Assembly: GCF_011008845.1 (NCBI RefSeq)
Contig: NZ_JAAIWM010000007.1
Span: forward strand, 62,001 to 126,000
DNA length: 64,000 nt
Direction of reading: 5' to 3'
Source of the DNA: Bacillus mesophilus
GTDB lineage: Bacteria; Bacillota; Bacilli; Bacillales; SA4
Position numbers and translations under genes: made by a program. The notes beneath the pieces were generated by a model. It saw only the letters and a program-made list of their open reading frames with translations, made no database searches and was not told the origin of the DNA. Positions 45,477-54,019 of this stretch are shown here, in pieces (the first letter of the stretch is position 1; every line of letters begins with the position of its first letter).

Positions 45477-46031
45477 GTGAACCTTGTTCAGAGATTACAG
45501 CAAAAAGAAGAAAAGGCACTTGTACAGTTAATGGAACTCCATGGTGACTATCTTCTTCGAACCGCATTTTTATTAGTGAAGGATCGTCAGGTAGCTGAAG
45601 AGATTGTTCAGGATAGTTTTATTGTGGCGTTTGACAAAATTGATCAACTTCAGCATGAAGAACGATTGAGGAATTGGCTGACGATGATTTCATTGAATCT
45701 TTGTCGGTCTCGAATGCGAAAGTGGAGCTGGAAACATATACTAGTAGGATTTGAAGATAAGTTTGAGAACTTGGAAGACGATGAAATCGTTAATGGTCCA
45801 GAGGACATGTTGATGACATTATCACAAAATACGGAATTATATATAGCGATTCAGCAACTTGATTATAAGTACCGGGAAGTTATTACATTACACTACTTTA
45901 ATGAATTGAAAGTAAATGAAATTTCAGATCAGCTTAATGAAAAGGATAGTACCATTAAAACTAGACTTTCCCGTGGACGAAAGCTACTAAAGGAAATTTT
46001 ACTTAAAGGAGGGTTAAAGCATGCTGAATAA
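45477..46031 (+). CDS. ECF-type RNA polymerase sigma factor
   Basis: 184 aa. Region 2 (about 20-85) with A-E-E-I-V-Q-D-S-F-I-V-A-F-D-K-I, and region 4 (about 125-175) with Y-R-E-V-I-T-L-H-Y-F-N-E-L-K-V-N-E-I and S-R-G-R-K-L-L-K. The start is GTG at 45477, with GGAGGAG 7 nt upstream. It overlaps the anti-sigma gene by 11 bp. Controls a three-gene operon that ends with a large TPR protein. Its target promoter is unknown. Confidence 0.92.
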   Translation: MNLVQRLQQKEEKALVQLMELHGDYLLRTAFLLVKDRQVAEEIVQDSFIVAFDKIDQLQHEERLRNWLTMISLNLCRSRMRKWSWKHILVGFEDKFENLEDDEIVNGPEDMLMTLSQNTELYIAIQQLDYKYREVITLHYFNELKVNEISDQLNEKDSTIKTRLSRGRKLLKEILLKGGLKHAE

Positions 46032-46332
46032 CCAACAACGAATGAAACAACAGCTAGACCAGGAATTACAAGATGTAACGTTTACGTCCTTTGATAAGGT
46101 TCTCCAAGAAACTCGTCCAAAAACATTCAGGCAGAGACTGAACTCACTTTGGAATAGAGAAATCACTATCCCTGTCCTTCCTTTTGCTACAGCTACCCTT
46201 CTATTTATCGGAATTGCCGGGTCCACGATTTTTTTCTCTCAGGAAGAACCATCCCCCCATCGTCAGTTGGTAGAGGTATCCGGTAATGTTTATTACAGTG
46301 ATTTATATGAAAAGGCGGTGGCAAAAAAATGA
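46021..46332 (+). CDS. Putative single-helix anti-sigma factor
   Basis: 103 aa. Cytosolic N-terminal part of about 50 residues, one membrane helix (about 52-72) and a short outer tail. Position right after the sigma gene with an 11-bp overlap, and AAAGGAGGG before the ATG, point to an anti-sigma factor. It lacks the His-x3-Cys-x2-Cys zinc motif. It overlaps the next gene by 4 bp. Confidence 0.7.
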   Translation: MLNNQQRMKQQLDQELQDVTFTSFDKVLQETRPKTFRQRLNSLWNREITIPVLPFATATLLFIGIAGSTIFFSQEEPSPHRQLVEVSGNVYYSDLYEKAVAKK

Positions 46333-48545
46333 CAATTAAAATAAAGGTAAAGTATCTCGTGTATTTCTTACTCGTTTTGTTTGCAGCACTCCCTTTATTC
46401 GCTTTTTTCATTCAGCCTAAAATAGAGCTAACACTCGCACAACATGAGTTAGAAAATAATGAAGAAACAAAAGCACGTGAACGGATAGAAGGATTACTAC
46501 AAAGTACGAGTGGAAATCAAAGGTGGGAAATCATCAAGGATTTCATGATTGAGCCAACGGCTATTGGTCATTATCACGTGTATATTGGCTCATCAATGAC
46601 CTCGATGAGCCATGATAGGACTAGTCCATTGTTTACTATAGAAGAAATCGTTCCTTATCTTCATGAATATATTTTACATGCACCGTTATCAGGGTATATA
46701 CAAAGCGCAGCAGAAATATTAGCTTCGCATTACACACAGAACAATCAATATGAAAAAGCTGATCAAGCATTAGCTGCTGCCCAAAATCGTTATGGTTCTT
46801 CTACCTATGAATTTCAAAATCTATTGCTCAAAAGAGTGGAATTTGCAGAAAGAGCTGGAGAACCTGCTAAACTTCAGCAGATTATAACCTTTTTAAAAGA
46901 GCAAAAACTTGATGATCATTTGGAGGTTTTTTCACAAATTACTGAAGTTGAAGTGAAAGAAATGCTGCGAAACCAACAATATGAAGAAGCATATAACCGA
47001 CTCACAAAGGACATTGAAAAGTTAGAGAAGGAATGGGATGAACAGACTTTTGAATCAGATGAAGAAATAGAGAATGACACCATGTTTCTGCATAGCAGCC
47101 CGTTTATCTCAGAGCTTATGTCTCTTAGAAATCACCTAGAAAAGACTCTCAACAATGGAAAAATCAATTTAACAACGATTAAAGGAAAAGTTGTGAAAAG
47201 TAACGGAGAACCTCTTGCAAACGTAGGTGTATTTTTACGTGATGAAAGAACTGCAAACATGAGCCCTAATCCAGACGATCCCTTTTACACCGTTACCAAT
47301 CAAGATGGTCACTATGAGTTTAACGGAATTCTCCCTGGAAGCTATCAAATCCAACTAGGGCTCACCCTTCACCAAGTGGATGGATGGACGTGGCCGGTTG
47401 AAATGGATGAGTGGATTGATGTAAAAGGAGAAACGGAAATCATTGAAAACATCGAGTTTAGGCCATTAATCACCACCCATTCTCCTGTTGATTTTAAGGT
47501 GATCACCACTGATTCCCTAACGTTCGAGTGGAGCCCTGTAACGGACGCTGAATACTATGAATTAAGCCTTCAGGTTGAATATGATTCAGGTTCAATGGGA
47601 GTCCCTTTCCGCGGGAGAATCAAACAAACTAGCCTTGGTGTTCCCGTTGAAGATTTATATGCGAAAAGTGTAGGAATTGTACATGGTGGTGACCCGATCA
47701 TGGAGACCATTCAGCCAGAAAGTTTATTAGCCTTTTCTAACACAAACGGTCGCTTTTCCTGGTATGTAACCGCTTATGATAAAAATGGAAATCTCCTGAC
47801 GAGAAGTAATGGCTATCGTTTAAATGAAGAAACAATGGAAGGGATTCCTGTTTTCTATTTAAAAGAGAGAGCGATGACAAAAGCAGACTCTCTCGTTATG
47901 GAGCGTGACATCGAAGAAGCCCTACAACAATACAAACAGAATTATGAAAGCAATCCAAACGATCTTCATAGCCTACAAATGATTACAAGACTAATAGGGT
48001 TAGAGCAACAGGATTACGAGAAAGGTCTCAATAAGGCCTTACCGTATATGCTTCAGTTGGCAGAGCTTCAGCCTACTGAAGATACCCTATTCTCAGTAGT
48101 TAGCCATTATTATGATGAACAAAACTGGAAAGAATTTAATTCATGGTTCAAGCAATATCAAATGATTGTGAACGGAGAACCTTCTACGTATGTAAAATCC
48201 ATTTATGCCACGGCCTTAATGAAACAGGGCCAACTTGAAGAAGCTCGAAATCTTTTTCAACAAGTCATGCAGGAAGACGCTAGCCATCGTTTTGTCGGGA
48301 ATTGGATTGCTGTTGAAGTAGTACTCAATGGGAGCTACAAGGAAGCTCTTCACATCGCAGAGAACTATTCAGAACGCAGCTATACTCATCGAGATTGGAA
48401 ACACATAATCTCTAATCTAGAAGATGAGCCAATAGAAGAAGTAAAAAAATCAATCCAAAGCTTTTTTGAAGGTAGCTTAGAGTTGGAATCTATTCAAAAT
48501 GAAGATATCGCCACATTTATCAAGGCATTATCGGAAGTAAAATAA
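46329..48545 (+). CDS. Large TPR and carboxypeptidase-regulatory-like domain membrane protein of the sigma-factor operon
   Basis: 738 aa. One N-terminal anchor (about 8-27), so most of the protein is probably outside. Residues about 60-240 are helical TPR-like; about 278-370 is a CarboxypepD_reg-like beta domain (I-K-G-K-V-V-K-S-N-G-E-P-L-A-N-V ... N-Q-D-G-H-Y-E-F-N-G-I-L-P-G-S-Y). A second beta region follows near 385-500, and the C-terminal 200 residues are again TPR-like. The ATG lies in the anti-sigma stop (ATGA), giving tight coupling. It may be the sensor or effector of the sigma system at the cell surface. No catalytic motif seen. Confidence 0.7.
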   Translation: MTIKIKVKYLVYFLLVLFAALPLFAFFIQPKIELTLAQHELENNEETKARERIEGLLQSTSGNQRWEIIKDFMIEPTAIGHYHVYIGSSMTSMSHDRTSPLFTIEEIVPYLHEYILHAPLSGYIQSAAEILASHYTQNNQYEKADQALAAAQNRYGSSTYEFQNLLLKRVEFAERAGEPAKLQQIITFLKEQKLDDHLEVFSQITEVEVKEMLRNQQYEEAYNRLTKDIEKLEKEWDEQTFESDEEIENDTMFLHSSPFISELMSLRNHLEKTLNNGKINLTTIKGKVVKSNGEPLANVGVFLRDERTANMSPNPDDPFYTVTNQDGHYEFNGILPGSYQIQLGLTLHQVDGWTWPVEMDEWIDVKGETEIIENIEFRPLITTHSPVDFKVITTDSLTFEWSPVTDAEYYELSLQVEYDSGSMGVPFRGRIKQTSLGVPVEDLYAKSVGIVHGGDPIMETIQPESLLAFSNTNGRFSWYVTAYDKNGNLLTRSNGYRLNEETMEGIPVFYLKERAMTKADSLVMERDIEEALQQYKQNYESNPNDLHSLQMITRLIGLEQQDYEKGLNKALPYMLQLAELQPTEDTLFSVVSHYYDEQNWKEFNSWFKQYQMIVNGEPSTYVKSIYATALMKQGQLEEARNLFQQVMQEDASHRFVGNWIAVEVVLNGSYKEALHIAENYSERSYTHRDWKHIISNLEDEPIEEVKKSIQSFFEGSLELESIQNEDIATFIKALSEVK

Positions 48546-48553
48546 GCTAACAC

Positions 48554-48597
48554 GGGGACGGTTCTAACGCTTCGATTATGAAGTACGAGAATCGTCC
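48554..48597. repeat. Family B hairpin repeat
   Basis: GGACGGTTCT arm, ACGCTTCGATTATGAAGTACG centre and AGAATCGTCC arm, followed by TTTTTCC. Starts 9 bp after the stop of the TPR gene; with its T-run it may double as the operon terminator. Confidence 0.85.
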
Positions 48598-48675
48598 TTT
48601 TTCCTTTTTAAAAGAAGTAATTGTATGTTAGCCGAATATATTAAGATGAAGATACATGTTAGGAGGAGATTATGT

Positions 48676-49491
48676 ATGGCAAAAGAAAGCTACATAGAAG
48701 TGGAACCAGGTGTGGAACTGTATGTTCTAGAGGCCGGAGAAGGAGAACCCATTGTATTTATTCCTGGCTTTACCTTTACAACAGAGGTGTTTCAAGAGCA
48801 ACTTCGGCATTTCTCCAAAACACATCGCACCATTGTGATTGATCCAAGAAGTCATGGTAAATCGACGATCACCCTTCATGGAAATGAATATATTACACAT
48901 GGTACTGATTTAGCTAAGGTGCTTGAAACGTTACAAGTGAAAAGTGCTACCCTTTTAGGATGGTCCTTTGGCTGTTTAACAGTATGGGAGTATATACGTC
49001 AGTTTGGTACAGACAACATCAAATCTCTAGTGATGGTCGACATGCCACCTAAATCCTTATCACTTCAAGAAGACCAAGACTGGGTAGAAGGTAAATTAGA
49101 TGACCTTGCAGCTGCCTACAATACTTATTTACGTAATCCTAAAGGTCAACGAGATTTCATCAGTGCCTATGCAACTGGCGTCATGGTTCAGAGAGAATTA
49201 AAGGAAGAGGAGCTAAATTGGATTGTCCAGCAATCGTTACAAACGCCGTACTACATTGCTGCTAATCTGTTTTCTTCGGGATTATTCTGTGATTATCGTG
49301 AGGAAGCAAGAGTGGCAAGTGAATCTGTACCAACTCTAACGATCGTGGCAGAGCACTGGGGCGAGGTGGCAACTGCCTACCTCCAGAAGCTTGCGCCTCA
49401 AGGGAAAGTAAAAGTACTTGGTGGTCATATGATGTTTTGGGAGCATAGCGAAACGTTTAATGAAATAATTGAAGAGTTTTTGTCTGCTTGA
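48676..49491 (+). CDS. Alpha/beta-fold hydrolase
   Basis: 271 aa from the ATG at 48676 (AGGAGG 9 nt before it; an upstream ATG at 48625 would read through the ribosome binding site). Oxyanion F-I-P-G-F near 32-36, nucleophile elbow G-W-S-F-G near 97-101 and a final G-G-H-M-M-F-W-E-H His near 254. Typical of esterase/haloperoxidase-like hydrolases; a Trp precedes the Ser. Substrate unknown; the gene stands alone. Confidence 0.85.
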   Translation: MAKESYIEVEPGVELYVLEAGEGEPIVFIPGFTFTTEVFQEQLRHFSKTHRTIVIDPRSHGKSTITLHGNEYITHGTDLAKVLETLQVKSATLLGWSFGCLTVWEYIRQFGTDNIKSLVMVDMPPKSLSLQEDQDWVEGKLDDLAAAYNTYLRNPKGQRDFISAYATGVMVQRELKEEELNWIVQQSLQTPYYIAANLFSSGLFCDYREEARVASESVPTLTIVAEHWGEVATAYLQKLAPQGKVKVLGGHMMFWEHSETFNEIIEEFLSA

Positions 49492-49513
49492 TTTGACATA
49501 ATATGTTTCTCTC

Positions 49514-49564
49514 AAAAAAAGGGACTTCTCTGTCTCCCAAACGGGGTTCAGCCTAGTCCCTTTT
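49514..49564. terminator. Hairpin between hydrolase and DUF2935-like gene
   Basis: AAAGGGACT (49518-49526) pairs with AGTCCCTTT (49555-49563); A-run before and T-run after, so it can terminate either way. Confidence 0.6.
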
Positions 49565-49573
49565 CCAAACATC

Positions 49574-49602
49574 TGGGACAATGTACCTGTCCCCCTGTCC
49601 CA
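49574..49602. repeat. Family A repeat, full unit
   Basis: TGGGACA, TGTACCTGTCCCC and TGTCCCA, 29 bp; ends 4 bp before the stop codon of the minus-strand DUF2935-like gene. Confidence 0.88.
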
Positions 49603-49605
49603 CGA

Positions 49606-50028
49606 CTAAGAATACAATAACGTCTGAGCAATCCCCACAAAGTACTCTGATTCACGAATGATATGATCAATGACCACTTTCGCAGTAGGATTATTCTTGA
49701 TTGGTTCACTATTTTCTTTTAAATACTGACAAAATTTAATGAATTGCATACTTTCATCTAACAAGTATTTAACCAACTTTAGTACTTCCTGATATAAGGT
49801 TGGAGAAAGAGTTTGTCCGGAACGAATCACCGTTTCAATCCAGCGAACCACGGTTTGACGCGTGTTGGAAAGGACTTTTTCCCATTCTTTTAATGCTTCT
49901 ACATATTCAGTTTCTAAGCCCTTTACGAGTTCACGGATCACCACCGTGTGCTCTTCCTCTTGATGCTTCCAAAATTCAGCTTCATCCAATATTCTTAATG
50001 GCATCTGATTTCCATAATAAAATTGCAC
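49606..50028 (-). CDS. DUF2935-like single-domain protein
   Basis: 140 aa, all helical. L-D-E-A-E-F-W-K-H-Q-E-E-E-H near 15-28 and the later D-E-S-M-Q-F-I-K-F and R-E-S-E-Y-F motifs match one half of the DUF2935 protein at 10093-10935. The spaced Glu/His pairs suggest a metal-binding four-helix bundle. Function unknown. Confidence 0.65.
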   Translation of the reverse strand: MQFYYGNQMPLRILDEAEFWKHQEEEHTVVIRELVKGLETEYVEALKEWEKVLSNTRQTVVRWIETVIRSGQTLSPTLYQEVLKLVKYLLDESMQFIKFCQYLKENSEPIKNNPTAKVVIDHIIRESEYFVGIAQTLLYS

Positions 50029-50088
50029 ATGACCACCCCCATCTTATTCCCTAAATAAGTATGGGGGTTGGCCTCAATTTAGAACTAG

Positions 50089-50117
50089 AGGGACATGGGG
50101 ACAGGTCCCTTGTCCCA
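50089..50117. repeat. Family A repeat, full unit
   Basis: AGGGACA, GGGGACAGGTCCC and TTGTCCCA. Only 5 bp separate it from a degraded family-B copy. Confidence 0.85.
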
Positions 50118-50122
50118 GAACC

Positions 50123-50172
50123 AAGGGACCGGTGCTCTTGCATCATTTCGAAGCAGAAGAACCAGCCCTTAG
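50123..50172. repeat. Degraded family B repeat
   Basis: AGGGACCGGTGCTCTTGC on the left and GAAGCAGAAGAACCAGCCCTT on the right resemble the arms of family B with several changes, and follow a family-A unit. Ends about 15 bp before the anti-sigma stop at 50188. Confidence 0.55.
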
Positions 50173-50187
50173 CTGATCTATTATGGC

Positions 50188-50904
50188 TTACTTGATACTT
50201 TCAGCAATCTTTATCATTTCTTCCTCTGTAAGTTTAGGTCCATCATGGTTGGTTCCATCAATAACAATTTTCCATTCGTCCGTTTGAAAATAAAGCGAGT
50301 ATGAATCTTTCAATTCGTATATACCTAAAAGAGTACCTGATACTCCATTAATGTTCACTTTTTTTTCGATTACTGTCTCTTTTGTCGTATTAGCCGTAAA
50401 CTCTGGTGTTACTTTAGGAAGATTGGTTGCAGATACCATATACAATCGGTCTTCTGTTCGTAGAGAATACATAAAAGATACAAATTCTCCCTTCTCGGTA
50501 TTTACTGTATATTCTTTTAAGAGAGAGTCTTTTTCAGCGGCAAGCAGCTTTTCTGGGAAAGGAATATTCATCTGAAATTCTTCTTCTACTTCACCGATTG
50601 ACTGAAAGGATGTAGAGGCATCTCCAGATCCCTTCCAAGTCCAACCAATATAAGTGAAGGCTTCACCTTCTTGGATATGATTAACACTAAAAAGCTGTTG
50701 AATCGTTGCCTGAACCGATGGTGAACTAAGTACTCCTATTGCGACTACAGATGCGATTGAGGCAGCTGCCAGTGGCTTTTTAAACTTCATATATTTTTTA
50801 TTCTGTTGTTCAGAAATAGCTTTTTCAACCCCTAGCATTGCTCTTAAATGTAACTCGGCAGGAACCTCAATTTTCTCAAGCTCTCTTATAAAACTATTAC
50901 TCAT
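50188..50904 (-). CDS. Membrane-anchored anti-sigma factor-like protein
   Basis: 238 aa. A cytosolic N-terminus of about 43 residues opens with the short helix seen in anti-sigma factors (P-A-E-L-H-L-R-A-M-L-G-V-E-K-A). One membrane helix (about 45-65) and an outer domain of about 170 residues resembling DUF4367/DUF4179-type C-terminal regions follow. The gene begins 1 bp after the stop of the adjacent sigma factor, so the two are coupled. Confidence 0.75.
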   Translation of the reverse strand: MSNSFIRELEKIEVPAELHLRAMLGVEKAISEQQNKKYMKFKKPLAAASIASVVAIGVLSSPSVQATIQQLFSVNHIQEGEAFTYIGWTWKGSGDASTSFQSIGEVEEEFQMNIPFPEKLLAAEKDSLLKEYTVNTEKGEFVSFMYSLRTEDRLYMVSATNLPKVTPEFTANTTKETVIEKKVNINGVSGTLLGIYELKDSYSLYFQTDEWKIVIDGTNHDGPKLTEEEMIKIAESIK

Positions 50905-50905
50905 C

Positions 50906-51421
50906 TTATTTAACCTCCTTAAATTCTTTACGAAGTTTCTCTAACGAGCGATATAACACGGTCTTAGCGGTCCCAAGAGGAATATCTAGCATTTCTGAAA
51001 TTTCTTTGAATGTATATCCGTGATAGAACCTTAGTAATAGTACAGTCTTCTCTTCTTCCATTAATGTATTAATCACATCTTTAAGTGATAGGGTTAAAGG
51101 AAGATCTTCGTCACTTGAACCCATAAACTCATCAAATTCAGGGGTTAATTGGATGACCTTCTTCTTCTTATTTAAAAGCTGAAGGGAACAGTTAATGACG
51201 ATCTTGATCAGCCACGTTTTAAAGTACTCTGGCTTTTTTAATGTTTTTATTTTACTAAAACTCTGATAAGCTACCTCCTGAACAACATCCAACGCATCCT
51301 CTTTATTTTTCACATATAAAAAGGCCATTCGATAAATCTCAACTTCATATTGTTGGAAAAGCTCTAAAAAGGCGCTACCGTCCCCTTTTTGTGCTTTTTT
51401 AACTAACTGTATGATGGGTAC
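50906..51421 (-). CDS. ECF-type sigma factor with an unresolved 5' end
   Basis: Region 2 with D-A-L-D-V-V-Q-E-V-A-Y-Q-S-F-S-K-I, and region 4 with E-E-K-T-V-L-L-L-R-F-Y-H-G-Y-T-F-K-E-I-S and T-A-K-T-V-L-Y-R. The first ATG in frame (51328) would delete the start of region 2: the frame is open for 31 more codons, which encode a typical sigma N-terminus (I-Q-L-V-K-K-A-Q-K-G-D-G-S-A-F-L-E-L-F). No ATG, GTG or TTG occurs there. The ATG after AAGAGAGG is at 51425, one base out of frame and ending after eight codons. Either the start is ATC/ATA near 51412-51415 or one base was inserted. The upper coordinate is the limit of the open frame. Confidence 0.75.
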   Translation of the reverse strand, partial: VPIIQLVKKAQKGDGSAFLELFQQYEVEIYRMAFLYVKNKEDALDVVQEVAYQSFSKIKTLKKPEYFKTWLIKIVINCSLQLLNKKKKVIQLTPEFDEFMGSSDEDLPLTLSLKDVINTLMEEEKTVLLLRFYHGYTFKEISEMLDIPLGTAKTVLYRSLEKLRKEFKEVK

Positions 51422-51510
51422 TCATCCTCTCTTTGTATTGTCTTCCATCTATTAGATACACAAATATATAGTTTGGCTTGCCTGGATGAAACTTTTTTTA
51501 AAATAGCAGA

Positions 51511-51558
51511 AAGGGACGGTTCTCATGCTTCAACTGTTGAAGCAAAGAACCGTCCCTT
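51511..51558. repeat. Family B hairpin repeat
   Basis: AAGGGACGGTTCT / AGAACCGTCCCTT perfect outer arms with an inner TGCTTCAA/TTGAAGCA stem, so almost the whole 48 bp is self-complementary. Between the FhuF-like gene and the sigma factor. Confidence 0.88.
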
Positions 51559-51591
51559 TTGTTTCCTTAATAATAAGAGAGTCAGCATCAT

Positions 51592-52377
51592 TTAGTTAGC
51601 ATTTTCCATGATTTTCAGTCTTCTTACTTCTCTCTCTGCAGCACTCATTCTTGGGCAACTGTAGCATTTATCAGTTGAAGCCTCTGTTAAATAGTATAGA
51701 CAACAAGACGGTTTCATTCGTTGGTGTGTTTCTGGATCTCGGGCACTTGGGATCATCTGAAATGTAATATCAAGTGGATTCTTACTAACGTTGGAAAGAT
51801 TGGGTTCCATTTTCTTTGTAAGATAAGTAAAGTCATGTTGGAGATTGTACTTTTGTACATCCGAAATAGCTTCCTTCATATTTAAGTCATAACCAAAGTG
51901 AAGTCCAATGCATAGTTGACCCCATAACTCTCTAATTCTTACGCCCGTTTCTGATACGAAGGCTTGAAGTAATGGAAGGACGCTTTCGAAATAGATCTCC
52001 TTGATATTTCCCTCTATTTGTTCTCGGTTTTCACTTCGAATAGACGAATCTACTAACTTAAACACCAAGCCATAATGATCATGATTCCCATCATATAATA
52101 ATTGAAGTTCTATATTAGATGGGCTCATGTCCACTTTATAGTTTAATGAATGGAAATAATGAAATCCCGCTAAAACCCATCCATAATATTTACAGAAGTA
52201 AGTAGCCGCTACCTGAGGTGTTAAGGCCCTTAGCTTATTACTATAAGTACTTACAAACTCTTTCATTTCCAAAGGATTCGTTAGATTTGATAGTGTAGTA
52301 GCGAATATCTTATTTGGATGGTCAGAGTATGTAATTGCAAAATTATATTCTAACTTTTTTTCGTCCATTATGTTCAA
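51592..52377 (-). CDS. FhuF-like siderophore-iron reductase
   Basis: 261 aa. The C-terminal motif K-P-S-C-C-L-Y-Y ... D-K-C-Y-S-C-P (about 233-252) is the Cys-Cys-x10-Cys-x2-Cys [2Fe-2S] site of FhuF family ferric reductases; the N-terminal 200 residues are of the IucA/FhuF-associated type. It would release iron from imported siderophores in the cytosol. Starts at TTG (52377), with AAGGGGGAG 6 nt before it. A good Fur box lies 70 bp upstream, so it should be iron-repressed. Confidence 0.8.
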   Translation of the reverse strand: MNIMDEKKLEYNFAITYSDHPNKIFATTLSNLTNPLEMKEFVSTYSNKLRALTPQVAATYFCKYYGWVLAGFHYFHSLNYKVDMSPSNIELQLLYDGNHDHYGLVFKLVDSSIRSENREQIEGNIKEIYFESVLPLLQAFVSETGVRIRELWGQLCIGLHFGYDLNMKEAISDVQKYNLQHDFTYLTKKMEPNLSNVSKNPLDITFQMIPSARDPETHQRMKPSCCLYYLTEASTDKCYSCPRMSAAEREVRRLKIMENAN

Positions 52378-52444
52378 TATTACTCCCCCTTACAGGCTTA
52401 TTGGAAGCACTATTTATCACCATTAGTAGTCTAATATGTATGAT

Positions 52445-52459
52445 TGATAATGAATATCA
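52445..52459. promoter_or_regulatory. Fur box upstream of the FhuF-like gene
   Basis: TGATAAT-G-AATATCA fits the 7-1-7 Fur consensus TGATAATNATTATCA with two changes, and is extended by TTTTCA. It lies 67 bp upstream of the start. Confidence 0.75.
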
Positions 52460-52658
52460 TTTTCACTTTACGTTATAATATTAAAATAGTCAAATTTCCA
52501 TGTCAATATTTCTTTAGCTTATAAAGCCAAAAAAAGAGGCAGAGACCGGTGATCTATTACCAGTTATCTACCTCAAATTCCGACTAGAACCAGGCTCCCA
52601 TCTAACTGCAACCCTCTCATTCTTTACCAATCATTTGCACTATACTTCTATAGAAAAA

Positions 52659-52703
52659 AGGACGGTTCTTATGCTTATATTATAAAGCACGAGAACCGTT
52701 CCT
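52659..52703. repeat. Family B hairpin repeat
   Basis: AGGACGGTTCT / AGAACCGTTCCT arms with TGCTTATATTATAAAGCA inside. Between 52460 and 52750 there are otherwise only repeats. Confidence 0.85.
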
Positions 52704-52718
52704 CTGTTTTCTATTACC

Positions 52719-52744
52719 GGGACAGTAACTGTCCTTATGTCCTT
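52719..52744. repeat. Partial family A repeat
   Basis: GGGACAGTAACTGTCC followed by TTATGTCC: the left arm and centre are present in changed form, and the right arm is degraded. Confidence 0.55.
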
Positions 52745-52750
52745 AATTGG

Positions 52751-53932
52751 TTACTGGTTGTGGGACAGTGTACCTGTCCCTGTGTCCCACAACTTAAACC
52801 CTTCAATTTCCATATCCTCATCAACCTCAATCAATATACATTTCTTCCCGTTGTAATTGACTTGCTTGACGTACTTTAGATCTTGAGGACTGATGCTAAT
52901 ATTGGCGACTTTGGTGTTGATTTTAATCGATTTCGTTTTATAGTTTGGCATGATACTGCTAGCCTTGAGCTCATATCTCTCATCATCGACTACTTTTTGA
53001 AAGGCCATTTCTACCTTTTCAGTATTTACACCTTCGACTCCGCTCACTTTTAAGACACGCTCTACATCTTTGTAATCAAGCTGCGGCCCTTCCTCTTCAG
53101 CCTCTTCTATGACGCGGTTGATTTCTTCGTAAACATTAGAGAGAATCGTTGTATCGATGTTGTCTCCGGTTACTTCTCTCACAATTTCCTCAAAAATCTC
53201 TTTATTCTCTTTGGCCGTTGTGATTTCTTGGCTATTTAACACATGTTCGATGAAATGGTAATCCGGCTGATTCGGTTTTGATGCCGAATATAAAATATGG
53301 TTTACGTCTGCTGCATTGTCGATAAAGCAAGGAAATAAGAATCCAGCTACAGGTGAAGATAGATTAATAATCGGATCTACCACGACATTGTACTTAAATT
53401 CTCTTTCAACAAAATCAAATAATAGATTTTTTTTCGGTAACTCTGTTTGATTAATACTACAAAGAATAAACGAGTGCGAATACACCGTATTCATCACACT
53501 TTCGTCGTCTGCACCGTTACTTTCCTTCGTTGGCTTGAAGTATTCACCTTTAATAAAAGTGACAACCACATCCATCTCATATTGAGTGGTTGCAAACATT
53601 TTTTCAACAAGCTGGAGCATGTCTTCCTTCCAGTCTTCTGCATTCGAAGCTAGCAGCCCTTTATGAAGAATGAGCTGGCTGTGATTCTCTGCTTCTCTTT
53701 GAAATTTTAACTGAAATAACTTTTCATCCAGTTGCCCACCTAGTACCTTTTTGAAATTATTGAAAAATAACTCCTGCTGATCTGGATCTAGCATCGAAAA
53801 AGGTCGGTTTTCTTGATATAAAACATCACTGCTTTCTTTGATCACATATACGTTAAAAATATCAGTAATGTTCAGTCGGTCATTATCCGGTTTGAATTGT
53901 TTACGAATCGCTGCTACGTCTTTTTTGTTCAT
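52751..53932 (-). CDS. DUF4317 family protein with a repeat-derived C-terminus
   Basis: 393 aa, close to the family norm. M-N-K-K-D-V-A-A-I-R-K-Q-F-K at the start and N-I-T-D-I-F-N-V-Y-V near 20-30 are typical of DUF4317 proteins of Firmicutes. Function unknown. The last residues, W-D-T-G-T-G-T-L-S-H, are translated from the family-A repeat at 52761-52789, followed by N-Q and a TAA just outside it. The native ending is therefore replaced. Confidence 0.85.
   Translation of the reverse strand: MNKKDVAAIRKQFKPDNDRLNITDIFNVYVIKESSDVLYQENRPFSMLDPDQQELFFNNFKKVLGGQLDEKLFQLKFQREAENHSQLILHKGLLASNAEDWKEDMLQLVEKMFATTQYEMDVVVTFIKGEYFKPTKESNGADDESVMNTVYSHSFILCSINQTELPKKNLLFDFVEREFKYNVVVDPIINLSSPVAGFLFPCFIDNAADVNHILYSASKPNQPDYHFIEHVLNSQEITTAKENKEIFEEIVREVTGDNIDTTILSNVYEEINRVIEEAEEEGPQLDYKDVERVLKVSGVEGVNTEKVEMAFQKVVDDERYELKASSIMPNYKTKSIKINTKVANISISPQDLKYVKQVNYNGKKCILIEVDEDMEIEGFKLWDTGTGTLSHNQ
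52761..52789. repeat. Family A repeat, full unit inside the 3' end of the DUF4317 gene
   Basis: TGGGACA, TGTACCTGTCCC and TGTCCCA, 29 bp; read in frame on the minus strand as part of the gene and lying 8 bp before its stop codon. Confidence 0.9.
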
Positions 53933-54019
53933 AAGTAGTTAATCTCCCGGTTATGTATTTTTTTTGATAACTAAAGCAAATCATTCTATTATATTATCAT
54001 TCTTTTGGACAAGTAGGTC

